Assembly (NCBI RefSeq): GCF_051713825.1 | Contig: NZ_JBIOQR010000001.1 | Coordinates: forward strand, 2,356,001-2,420,000 | Origin: Enterococcus_K sp051713825 | GTDB taxonomy: Bacteria; Bacillota; Bacilli; Lactobacillales; Enterococcaceae | DNA: 64,000 bases | Direction of reading: 5' to 3' | In this document: positions 52,720 to 59,269 of the stretch, piece by piece | Position numbering within the stretch: the first letter of the stretch is position 1 | How the letters are laid out: each line of letters opens with the position of its first letter | Translations under genes and position numbers: made by a program | The notes under the pieces: model-generated | Told to the model about the DNA's origin: nothing | The model's input: only the letters and a program-made list of their open reading frames with translations | The model's database searches: none

Positions 52720-52775
52720 AATAATTCCTCCTCAAATTAGTTAGGAGGTATTGCCTGATTTAACAGTAACAATCC
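52720..52775 (-). promoter_or_regulatory. LicT RNA antiterminator target (RAT) before bglP, with possible SD-sequestering stem
   Basis: On the minus strand the 29-nt element at 52747-52775 matches the LicT/SacY RAT consensus: GGATTGTTACTG, a short loop, then CAGGCAATACC. No U-run terminator follows. Instead CCTCC just after the RAT can pair with the GGAGG ribosome binding site of bglP (12-nt loop). Confidence 0.8.
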
Positions 52776-52782
52776 TGGGTAA

Positions 52783-53625
52783 TTACCCTTTTTCAAACAA
52801 ATTTGCAATATGGATGACCAAGTACGCCTGATCCGCTTTTGACATTTCGTAATCATAATTATTTTTAAGATAAGAATATATTTTCTTTACTGCATTGGCT
52901 GATGCTGGATAACTTTTGGAGATCATCAAATATAGCGCATCATTATGATCATCCCGCGTTTGCTTTTGAGCCATTCTTTGTACGAAGAACTTTAAATGAG
53001 TAATTAGTCGATAATAATCCAAAGACTCTTCATCAATTTGTGTTTTAAAATGATACGTCAATAGTTGCTGAATCTCCTTAATTAATGCAATGGTTCGATT
53101 AATTGACTCGTTCGGATTTTTTCCTGAACGGTTATCAATGATGTGCATCGAGATGAATGCGGATTCATTTCCATCAAAATGTGTATTGAATTTTTCATTC
53201 ACGACTTTCACCACATACTTGCCAATTTCAAACTCTTTGCTATAAATCTGCTTAATTTCCCAAACGAGCCCATTATCAAGTGTGATTCCCTCACCTTGAC
53301 GTTTCACTGCATTGTAAATATGATCTGCTAATGAAACTAAGATTGAACTATCTAGCTCAATGTTGTATATGTCTTTTGCCAATTCAATCGTTTGCTCCGC
53401 AATATCAAAATAATCTTCTGAGATGCGAGAAACTAGCTGTGAAAAATTATTCTGTGCTTGTTCGCCTTCCAATCGATAGCGTTTCTCCACTTTTTCCTCG
53501 GATACATACCCGCCATGTTTCTTTTGAAAAGCCAATCCGGACCCGATCAATACATACTCTTTCCCATCTGTTCCTTTTGTTACCACAGCATTATTGTTCA
53601 AAACACGTTCAATCCTTATTCCCAT
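52783..53625 (-). CDS. licT: LicT/BglG-family antiterminator
   Basis: A 280-residue RNA-binding regulator. Residues 1-55 are the co-antiterminator domain (IERVLNNNAVVTKGTDGKEYVLIGSGLAFQKK); PRD1 (about 70-170) and PRD2 (about 175-278) carry the conserved His residues (SLADHIYNAVKRQ; ISMHIIDN; LITHLKFFVQRM; YLVIHIANLF) that the PTS phosphorylates. The protein looks intact, but the ISL3 element begins 5 bp upstream of the ATG, so the native GGGAGGTG ribosome binding site and leader are now 1.5 kb away. Expression is probably reduced or depends on promoter activity in the IS end. Confidence 0.88.
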   Translation of the reverse strand: MGIRIERVLNNNAVVTKGTDGKEYVLIGSGLAFQKKHGGYVSEEKVEKRYRLEGEQAQNNFSQLVSRISEDYFDIAEQTIELAKDIYNIELDSSILVSLADHIYNAVKRQGEGITLDNGLVWEIKQIYSKEFEIGKYVVKVVNEKFNTHFDGNESAFISMHIIDNRSGKNPNESINRTIALIKEIQQLLTYHFKTQIDEESLDYYRLITHLKFFVQRMAQKQTRDDHNDALYLMISKSYPASANAVKKIYSYLKNNYDYEMSKADQAYLVIHIANLFEKG

Positions 53626-53630
53626 TTTTT
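53623..53630. repeat. IS target-site duplication, left copy
   Basis: CATTTTTT, identical to 55160-55167. An 8-bp duplication is the rule for ISL3-family elements. The copy contains the complement of the licT start codon. Confidence 0.85.
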
Positions 53631-55159
53631 GGCTCTATAATATTTGGTGTTGTTACTCAAAAAATGAGTAGGAACTCCAAATTTTTTTATAACAAAAAGC
53701 ATTTGGTTCCTCTATAATTAAGTCGCCTAAACAAAATATAGAAGGAGAAACCAAATGCCTATAACTAAGATTAACAGAAAAAAACAGGAAAAGACAAGTG
53801 AATTGATAAAAAAATTATTAAATATAAAAGATCCAAACCTTTACTTTGTAGAGGACCCCTTATCTAAAGAAACGATCTCCGGCAAGCTATCCAACGTCTT
53901 TACCGGTGTACTTACTTATACACCTTCTTGTTGCCCTGCTTGCGGCTCTGTCAATGAAGGACACTGTATTATTCGTCATGCGTATTATGAGAGTCTTATT
54001 CAGCTCATTCCGTATCAAGAGGTTCCTACCTACTTACGGTTATTTAAGCAGCGCTTCCGTTGTAAACAATGTACCGCCACTTTTTCTGCCCAGACGACCT
54101 ATGTTCAGGAAAATTGTTACATTTCGAACCCATTGAAATTCGCTATTGCCATTGATTTGAAGCGGAAAATTTCAATGAAAGATATTGGCGAACGCTATTT
54201 TGTCTCTTTTAAAACGGTTGAACGAGTTCTAGACTCTTTTCATAGAGAACCCCGTTTTAACCCTCATTACTTGCCAGCTCATTTATTGATTGACGAGTTT
54301 AAAGGAACGAAAGATTGTGAAGGAGCCATGTGTTTTATTGTCAGTGACGCAGATACAGGACAAATTTTTGACATTTTAAGCGACCGAAGAAACTTCAAGC
54401 TACGTGCGTATTTTCAGCGTTTTACGCTAAAGGCACGAAAGAAAGTCACCCATATTGTCATGGACATGAATGCTTCTTATAGTAGCTTTGTAAAAGATGT
54501 ATTTCCTTACGCCAAAATTTCGATTGATCGATTTCATGTGATTCAACAACTGAGTAGAGCTTTTAATAAACAACGAATTCAAACAATGAATCAACTAAAA
54601 AAAAGTGATGCCCTTGCCCAAAAGGACTATCGCAAGTTAAAAAAATATTGGCGGACTCTTTTAAAGAAACATAAAAATATCAACTACAGTGCGCTCAAGC
54701 AGTTTCCCCTCTTTCAAAAGAGATATGTAACAGAATCAGAGGTTTTGGACCATCTCCTAACCGTGGATTCTGACCTCAGAGAAAGCTATGAAATTTATCA
54801 AGAACTCTTAGAAACCTTTGAAACTAAGGATTATGAGGGCTTCTTTACTTGTATCGACCAACTTCCTGCGCAATTGAATAAAGGATTCAAGAAAGCCATT
54901 CTCTACCTGCGAAAGCATCGAAAAGCCATTTGTAATGCCTTGATGTACAGCTATTCTAACGGGAAACTAGAAGGAAAAAACAACCTAATCAAAGTAATCA
55001 AACGTATTGCCTTTGGATTCCGAACATTTCGCCATCTACGCCTGCGGATTCTAGTCCAACAAGGTCTCTGTGAACTCATTTAAAAAACAAAAAGAGAACA
55101 CCAAAAGTGTTCTCAATTCTGTGACTTATTTTTAAAACAACACCATTTGACAAAGTGCC
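53631..55159 (+). mobile_element. ISL3-family insertion sequence, about 1529 bp
   Basis: The element starts GGCTCTATAATATTTGGTGT and its other end, read inward from 55159, is GGCACTTTGTCAAATGGTGT. The terminal repeats are imperfect but share GGC.CT and TGGTGTTGTT. An 8-bp direct duplication flanks it and it carries a complete transposase gene, so it appears recent and possibly active. The interrupted sequence is the licT start region: joining the flanks restores GGGAGGTGAAAAAATGGG. Confidence 0.9.
53755..55083 (+). CDS. ISL3-family transposase
   Basis: A 442-residue transposase. An N-terminal zinc-finger-like region (CCPACGSVNEGHCIIRHAY; FRCKQCTATFSAQ) is followed by a helix-turn-helix (ISMKDIGERYFVSFKTVERVL). 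The DDE_Tnp_ISL3 catalytic core has Asp in LLIDEFKGTKDC, Asp in HIVMDMNASYSSFVKDVFP and the final Glu in YSNGKLEGKNNLIKVIKRIAFG. Length is usual. The ribosome binding site is AGAAGGAG. Confidence 0.93.
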   Translation: MPITKINRKKQEKTSELIKKLLNIKDPNLYFVEDPLSKETISGKLSNVFTGVLTYTPSCCPACGSVNEGHCIIRHAYYESLIQLIPYQEVPTYLRLFKQRFRCKQCTATFSAQTTYVQENCYISNPLKFAIAIDLKRKISMKDIGERYFVSFKTVERVLDSFHREPRFNPHYLPAHLLIDEFKGTKDCEGAMCFIVSDADTGQIFDILSDRRNFKLRAYFQRFTLKARKKVTHIVMDMNASYSSFVKDVFPYAKISIDRFHVIQQLSRAFNKQRIQTMNQLKKSDALAQKDYRKLKKYWRTLLKKHKNINYSALKQFPLFQKRYVTESEVLDHLLTVDSDLRESYEIYQELLETFETKDYEGFFTCIDQLPAQLNKGFKKAILYLRKHRKAICNALMYSYSNGKLEGKNNLIKVIKRIAFGFRTFRHLRLRILVQQGLCELI

Positions 55160-55167
55160 CATTTTTT
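55160..55167. repeat. IS target-site duplication, right copy
   Basis: CATTTTTT. On this side the original licT ribosome binding site (GGGAGGTG) and ATG now read into the IS end (MGTLSNGV...), giving a meaningless 28-codon frame. Confidence 0.85.
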
Positions 55168-55183
55168 CACCTCCCTAATGGAC

Positions 55184-55241
55184 AAAAAAGACAATACCCC
55201 TCCAAAAAGAAAGGGTATTGCCTGACATGCAGTAACAATCC
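55184..55241 (-). promoter_or_regulatory. Orphaned RAT and overlapping terminator of the licT leader
   Basis: On the minus strand a LicT-type RAT lies at 55214-55241 (GGATTGTTACTG, CATGT, CAGGCAATACC). Its 3' edge overlaps a terminator: CAATACCC (plus 55213-55220 complement) pairs with GGGTATTG (plus 55192-55199 complement), followed by TCTTTTTT. This is the classic autoregulated licT leader. It is now separated from licT by the ISL3 element. Confidence 0.9.
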
Positions 55242-55321
55242 CGAACAAGATTACTTGTTCTCTAAAATTACTTTACCATCGTTACCATCTGAAATCAAGG
55301 AAAAAATTAAATGAAAATGAT

Positions 55322-56010
55322 CTATAAATTTTCGCCATTACTTTCAATCACTTTTTTATACCATTCAAATGACTTTTTTTTTTTCGCTCGTCCAAGAGAG
55401 CCATTTCCATAATCATCTTGATCTACATAGATGTAACCATATCTTTTAGACATTTCAGAAGTACCTGCGCTAATCATGTCAATTGGTGACCAACTTAAAT
55501 AACTAAAACAATCAACACCATCTAGTTCGATAGCCTTCTTCACTTCAATAATGTGAGCTTTCAAATACTCAATTCGTGCTTCATCAAAGATGTTGCCATC
55601 TTCATCAATTTTGTCATAAGCACCAAAACCATTTTCACTAATCAACTAATCATTAGAGGAATATCATAGCGATCATACAATTCATTGAGGATTATCCGTA
55701 ATCCTAACGGATCGATTGACCATCCCCAATCAGTTTTTGGCAAATAAGGATTGTCAATGCCGCCTTTTAGATTACCTTCCGTTTCAGGACGATTCTCATA
55801 TGAAATTGTCAAGGACATATAATAACTGAATGATAAATAATCAACCGTATTTTCTTTAAGACAAGACAATTCTTCTTCCGTCATATCTAGTTCAATACCT
55901 TCACGCTCTAATTTTTTTAGATACCATTTAGGATATTTCCCTTTAACGAAAACATCGGCTAACATATAACTCTCTCTATTTTCTTCTAACGCTTTCCAAA
56001 TATTTTTTGG
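55322..56010 (-). pseudogene. 6-phospho-beta-glucosidase pseudogene (GH1)
   Basis: The C-terminal half of a second GH1 enzyme, starting around NIWKALEENRES and continuing MLADVFVKGKYPKWYLKKLE to YDIPLMIS. A frameshift follows, then ENGFGAYDKIDEDGNIF, with the nucleophile Glu region, and SEMSKRYGYIYVDQDD. The frameshift is caused by an 8-bp tandem duplication (ACTAATCA at 55637-55644 and 55645-55652). The N-terminal half, including the acid/base Glu, is missing. It lies upstream of the licT leader on the same strand and was probably a first gene of the beta-glucoside operon. Confidence 0.88.
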
Positions 56011-56030
56011 GCATATTTATTCTTACTTAC

Positions 56031-56673
56031 TCATTTAAAATTTCTAGTCAATTTTGCTACCTTTATCGTTCGATAATCAAAACCTATCTCTTCCATTAAT
56101 TCTTCCCATGTTTTACCTGTTCTGCGCATAATTGTATCAACGGATGGCAATTTTTTTGATTCAGTTTTTTTCTAAATTCAGTCATGGACAGATTACTTTC
56201 TAACCCAATCGAATGATTGATTTTCTTAGCTCGAAAAGAAGTTCAAAATCTGAAATATTGCCTTTCGATTTTCTTCTGAAAAGTGGCTTAACATCATCGA
56301 ATCTCTTTTTCAAAGTATATAAAGAAGGAACCTCATCTTTTCCAGAGGATTTTCTTTCATATTCTCGTTGCGAACGAATAGACTCTGATTCAATAAAATT
56401 TGCAACAATTTCTTTGATTTCATTATCATTCATTTTGGACCAACAATACCTCTCAACTCTATCTTTCCCTAAATGAATTAATAAATTATCCCATGATTCG
56501 AAACGTTCTTTGATAAACCATACGCTGGGAACCTCATTAGGATATTCTTTCATTTTTTGTTGATATTCTCTAACAGATTCAATTTGATGCTTTTCGATAA
56601 AATCAAGTATAGCTTGCATCAACATTAAATTACTTTTCTGCTTCCATATTACTCGTTTATCATCTAATTTCAT
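56031..56673 (-). pseudogene. Gene with homing-endonuclease-associated-like repeats, frameshifted
   Basis: The 5' 157 codons contain two repeats: IESVREYQQKMKEYPNEVPS then VWFIKERFESWDNLLIHLGK, and IRSQREYERKSSGKDEVPS then LYTLKKRFDD. A third appears in other frames at the 3' end (MTEFRKKLNQ, then LPSVDTIMRRTGKTWEELM), ending TRNFK at a TGA 56031-56033. The pattern PS..T(I)..RF.SW..L....G resembles the HNH/homing-endonuclease-associated repeat, though I cannot confirm it. Two frameshifts separate the third repeat. No nuclease domain is visible. Probably phage- or element-derived. Confidence 0.55.
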
Positions 56674-56942
56674 AACAGTCTATCCTTTCTACTATATTAT
56701 AGAGAATATAGTTCTATCAGCCTTTTTAGCCATCGTGAAGTACGCAACGGCTTCTATTCTCCCAAGAGCAGTCCAGCCTCAAGACTTGCTAAATCGGGAG
56801 CTTCGTATTGGTATTTTCGTATGACTTTTGTCGTCAGTCTGAACTGTAAATTTTCCCTCTTCTGACTACATTTATCGTCAAAATGGGACAATTACAGACA
56901 AAAACACCATATTTTACGAATTTTAGGAATTCAGAGAAATAG

Positions 56943-56969
56943 AAAAAGCCCTTGATATACAAGGACTTT
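56943..56969 (-). terminator. Terminator downstream of rplS 3' end
   Basis: AAAAGCCCTTG (56943-56953) pairs with CAAGGACTTTT (56959-56969) with one mismatch; the minus strand ends in T-rich sequence (CTTTTTCT). It is the normal type of terminator for a ribosomal protein gene. Confidence 0.75.
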
Positions 56970-57005
56970 TCACATTCGAAATTTGATAGACAGTCAGAGA
57001 CTTTC

Positions 57006-57053
57006 TTATCTTCTGATTTCTTTGATACGAGCTGCTTTTCCGTGTAATGCGCG
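57006..57053 (-). other. rplS: Prophage attachment site in the 3' end of rplS (ribosomal protein L19)
   Basis: Minus-strand codons read LRALHGKAARIKEIRR and a stop (57006-57008), the conserved end of L19. Upstream the reading frame leaves the L19 sequence at about 57050-57060, so only the gene end is present. This is the pattern of an integrase that targets the 3' end of rplS. The intact gene should lie beside the integrase at the other end of the prophage, outside the window. Confidence 0.8.
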
Positions 57054-57213
57054 TAGAATCCTATGCGTTATTCAATAAGTGTCAAATACTATTCAATCGT
57101 TGTCATATAAGGGTTTATAGCTTGTTTGGATTAGTCAAACAATGTCATTAATTGTCAACCATTAATCAAATTCTGCCCCTTTTTTGCCCCTTATAATTGA
57201 AATAAAATAAACA

Positions 57214-57249
57214 CAAAAAAAGCCGATATCCTAAAAATGGATACCGGCT
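57214..57249 (-). terminator. Terminator of the phage late operon
   Basis: AGCCGATATCC (57221-57231) pairs with GGATACCGGCT (57239-57249) with one mismatch; the minus strand ends in T7. Confidence 0.88.
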
Positions 57250-57255
57250 TACTTA

Positions 57256-58041
57256 TTACAATTTATTCTTGTTTAACCGACGTTGCAACTCCTTAACACA
57301 ATCAGACACAGAGCTTATATAACCATCCGCTGTCGTCCCCATGCGTTTCTGCAACGCAATGATCGTCGCTTTACCAAATAGACCATCCTGTGTTACCCCT
57401 AGCCACTTCTGCAACGCTACGATTACATTTGAGCCAATCAACGTATTATCAAAATCTGCAGCATAGATATACTTATTGTACTCCTGCTTGAATTGATGAC
57501 TAATCACACCATCTTTGCCTACAGTATCGAAATACTCTTGCAAGCGTCGAGCTGTACTAGGTCCGAACTGACCATCAACCGAGATGATAATCTGCTGTGG
57601 TTTATTGGGTGTGCTAGGACTAGATGCACCGTCAACCAAGCGGTAAAAATGATGTTCAAGGTGCGTGCCCATATAGCTATCGTGGCTGTCTACATGGATA
57701 GTATTCCAGTAATAGCTACAGTGGATAAACTGGCTATTGCTTAAAAAGATACCAGTGTGGCCAGCAGAGCCGTTGGATCCACCGGGTGTCCCCGAAACGA
57801 AAATATCACCACGCTTAGCCTCAGCACGACTAATTTCTTTTAACAACTTACCACGTAATCCAAACAAGGTCTCAGTATTTCCGATACCTGTATTTTTAGG
57901 AAGGTATCCGCCTGTAATCAGCGAATTAAAGACAGCGCTTGAACAATCGTAGCTAGATGGTCCCAAACGACTAGTCATTGAGTAGGTCACTTTGCCTGCA
58001 CGGTCAGTCATCCATTTAATCATATTTTCTTTACTTGCCAT
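57256..58041 (-). CDS. Phage endolysin (Amidase_5-type peptidoglycan hydrolase)
   Basis: A 261-residue lysin. The catalytic domain (about 1-140) is NlpC/P60-like, with the Cys in GPSSYDCSSAVFNSLITGGY and the His in SAGHTGIFLSNSQFIHCS, as in phage peptidoglycan hydrolases of the Amidase_5 family. The C-terminal half has peptidoglycan-binding-like repeats (VDGQFGPSTARRLQEYF; TQDGLFGKATIIALQKRMG). Upstream extension of the frame overlaps the holin and is rejected: ATG 58041 follows AAAGGACGATAAGA. It overlaps the holin end by 11 bp, the normal lysis-module order. Confidence 0.87.
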   Translation of the reverse strand: MASKENMIKWMTDRAGKVTYSMTSRLGPSSYDCSSAVFNSLITGGYLPKNTGIGNTETLFGLRGKLLKEISRAEAKRGDIFVSGTPGGSNGSAGHTGIFLSNSQFIHCSYYWNTIHVDSHDSYMGTHLEHHFYRLVDGASSPSTPNKPQQIIISVDGQFGPSTARRLQEYFDTVGKDGVISHQFKQEYNKYIYAADFDNTLIGSNVIVALQKWLGVTQDGLFGKATIIALQKRMGTTADGYISSVSDCVKELQRRLNKNKL

Positions 58042-58318
58042 TCTTATCGTCCTTTCTTGGGAAATCTGTTGGTAAAGTGAATTCGTTATCCACTTCGTAT
58101 GGATCAATACGAGGCTTGTCTGCGTTGTAATCATTGCTAGCAGCATTGAGTAAGACACCCAAAAATGTAGATACAAGCGTAATCGACCCTACAATATACT
58201 CGGTATCAAATTTAAACAGTGCACCAAATCCTGAAATTAAAGTAATTGCAGCTGGCACCACCATAACCAAAACTCTTTTCGCTACGTCATATTGCGTATT
58301 TGTCATTTTCATGTTCAT
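58031..58318 (-). CDS. Phage holin
   Basis: A 95-residue protein with two membrane spans (VLVMVVPAAITLISGFGAL; YIVGSITLVSTFLGVLLNAA) and a charged C-terminus. The pattern of Tyr-Asp at the start, a central Pro and FLGVLL followed by SNDY matches Dp-1-type holins. Three ATGs occur close together; the third codon (58312) or fifth (58306) gives better spacing from AAAGGAG than the first. It makes the membrane lesion that releases the endolysin. Confidence 0.82.
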   Translation of the reverse strand: MNMKMTNTQYDVAKRVLVMVVPAAITLISGFGALFKFDTEYIVGSITLVSTFLGVLLNAASNDYNADKPRIDPYEVDNEFTLPTDFPRKDDKNGK

Positions 58319-58327
58319 TCTCCTTTT

Positions 58328-58801
58328 CTAATGTGCGTCTATTTCTTTCTGTTGTAGAACTCCTTCGTCTCTTTGTGGCAGAGATGATACTTTTTTGTGC
58401 AAGGTATCACCTGTGCCGTTACCGCCAAGATTCTTATAGCCTTCAAATAAATAATCAAAGTTGTTCAATTCACCTACTGTAATATAACCTCGATTAAAAT
58501 ATTCATCGGCTTTGTTCCAGATCTGATTATGCAAGGACGCCTTTTCAGCCTTAATAATTTTTTGGCTGCGTTCTTCGGCCATTTCCTGATAATCCTCAAC
58601 GCCCTTTAACCGCTCATCTTGTTCGACATTCTGCTTTTTTAATACGCGGATAGTCTCCTCTCGCAAGCGGTTTTCTTCGACTTTTTCTTTGACTAACTTG
58701 CTAATCGTGGAAGTCAAGCGCAATACTAATGCGGATATCCCTCCACCACAGATGAGCACCAGCCAATTGTTTAGCTGTTGCATTTGATAAAATAAATCCA
58801 T
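58328..58801 (-). CDS. Phage lysis-module protein with N-terminal membrane span and coiled coil
   Basis: A 157-residue protein with one N-terminal membrane span (LVLICGGGISALVLRL), a long charged coiled coil (about 35-90) and a C-terminal segment (NRGYITVGELNNFDYLFEGYKNLGGNGTGD) that recurs in proteins beside holins of Firmicutes phages. Its order before the holin suggests a role in lysis timing or as a membrane-anchored accessory, but no function is established. Ribosome binding site GGAGG. Confidence 0.7.
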   Translation of the reverse strand: MDLFYQMQQLNNWLVLICGGGISALVLRLTSTISKLVKEKVEENRLREETIRVLKKQNVEQDERLKGVEDYQEMAEERSQKIIKAEKASLHNQIWNKADEYFNRGYITVGELNNFDYLFEGYKNLGGNGTGDTLHKKVSSLPQRDEGVLQQKEIDAH

Positions 58802-58820
58802 TGATCTCCTCCATTAAAAT

Positions 58821-59039
58821 TTATTGTTCTGCTTCAAAGACTTCTATTGCATCTGAAAACCGTACATAGTATTTATCGCCAATCATTGCACCTAATACAG
58901 TGTTTCCGTGTGGTCCAACTTTGATGCCAGTGAGATAGTCGTAATAGCTTTCTTTTAAATCGAAATCATCGCCAACTGTTATATCTCTTTCTACCTGTGT
59001 ACCCTCGCTCTGGACGATTACCGTAATTTTCTTAGCCAT
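58821..59039 (-). CDS. Small phage protein
   Basis: A 72-residue soluble protein starting MAKKITVIVQSEGTQVERDI, mostly beta strands by composition. It overlaps the 3' end of the upstream 83-residue gene by 22 bp. It lies between tail and lysis genes. Function is unknown; small beta-rich proteins here may be structural or XkdX-like, which is not demonstrated. Confidence 0.6.
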   Translation of the reverse strand: MAKKITVIVQSEGTQVERDITVGDDFDLKESYYDYLTGIKVGPHGNTVLGAMIGDKYYVRFSDAIEVFEAEQ

Positions 59040-59269
59040 TGTTTGAATCCTCCTTTTTCTTTTTTAACTTCTTGGACTGGTTCTTCAGTCTTTTCAAAAT
59101 ATTCGATAATTGAAACATCACTTCGACAAATCGTGCAAGTATCGATCACCGTCACGAATTCTTTTGTGCTTTTAAGAATAGCCTCTTTCTTTGCTCTGTA
59201 TTCAGCAGCATCCGATACACCAATCTGTACGTGAATGCCTTTCTTAGTTGTAATCTGCATAATTTTCAT
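59018..59269 (-). CDS. Small phage protein
   Basis: An 83-residue protein, MKIMQITTKKGIHVQIGVSD, with a CTICRSDV segment and a basic tail (KKEKGGFKQWLRKLR). Its ATG shares one base with the stop of the tail gene (TAATG), so it is translationally coupled. The family is unknown to me. Confidence 0.6.
   Translation of the reverse strand: MKIMQITTKKGIHVQIGVSDAAEYRAKKEAILKSTKEFVTVIDTCTICRSDVSIIEYFEKTEEPVQEVKKEKGGFKQWLRKLR

Larger units (their letters stand above)
56674..57255. other. Chromosome-prophage junction region
   Basis: About 580 bp between the repeat-protein remnant and the phage lysin gene, with no supported gene apart from the rplS end. It holds a hairpin at 56759-56800 (CTCCC/GGGAG with inner AGC, AGTC / GACT, GCT pairs), an rplS-type terminator at 56943-56969, the 3' end of rplS at 57006-57053, and a phage terminator at 57214-57249. 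Confidence 0.55.

Noticed and set aside
58041..58176. N-terminal extension of the endolysin
   Set aside because: The extra 45 codons are only the holin gene read in another frame; the ribosome binding site supports the start at 58041.
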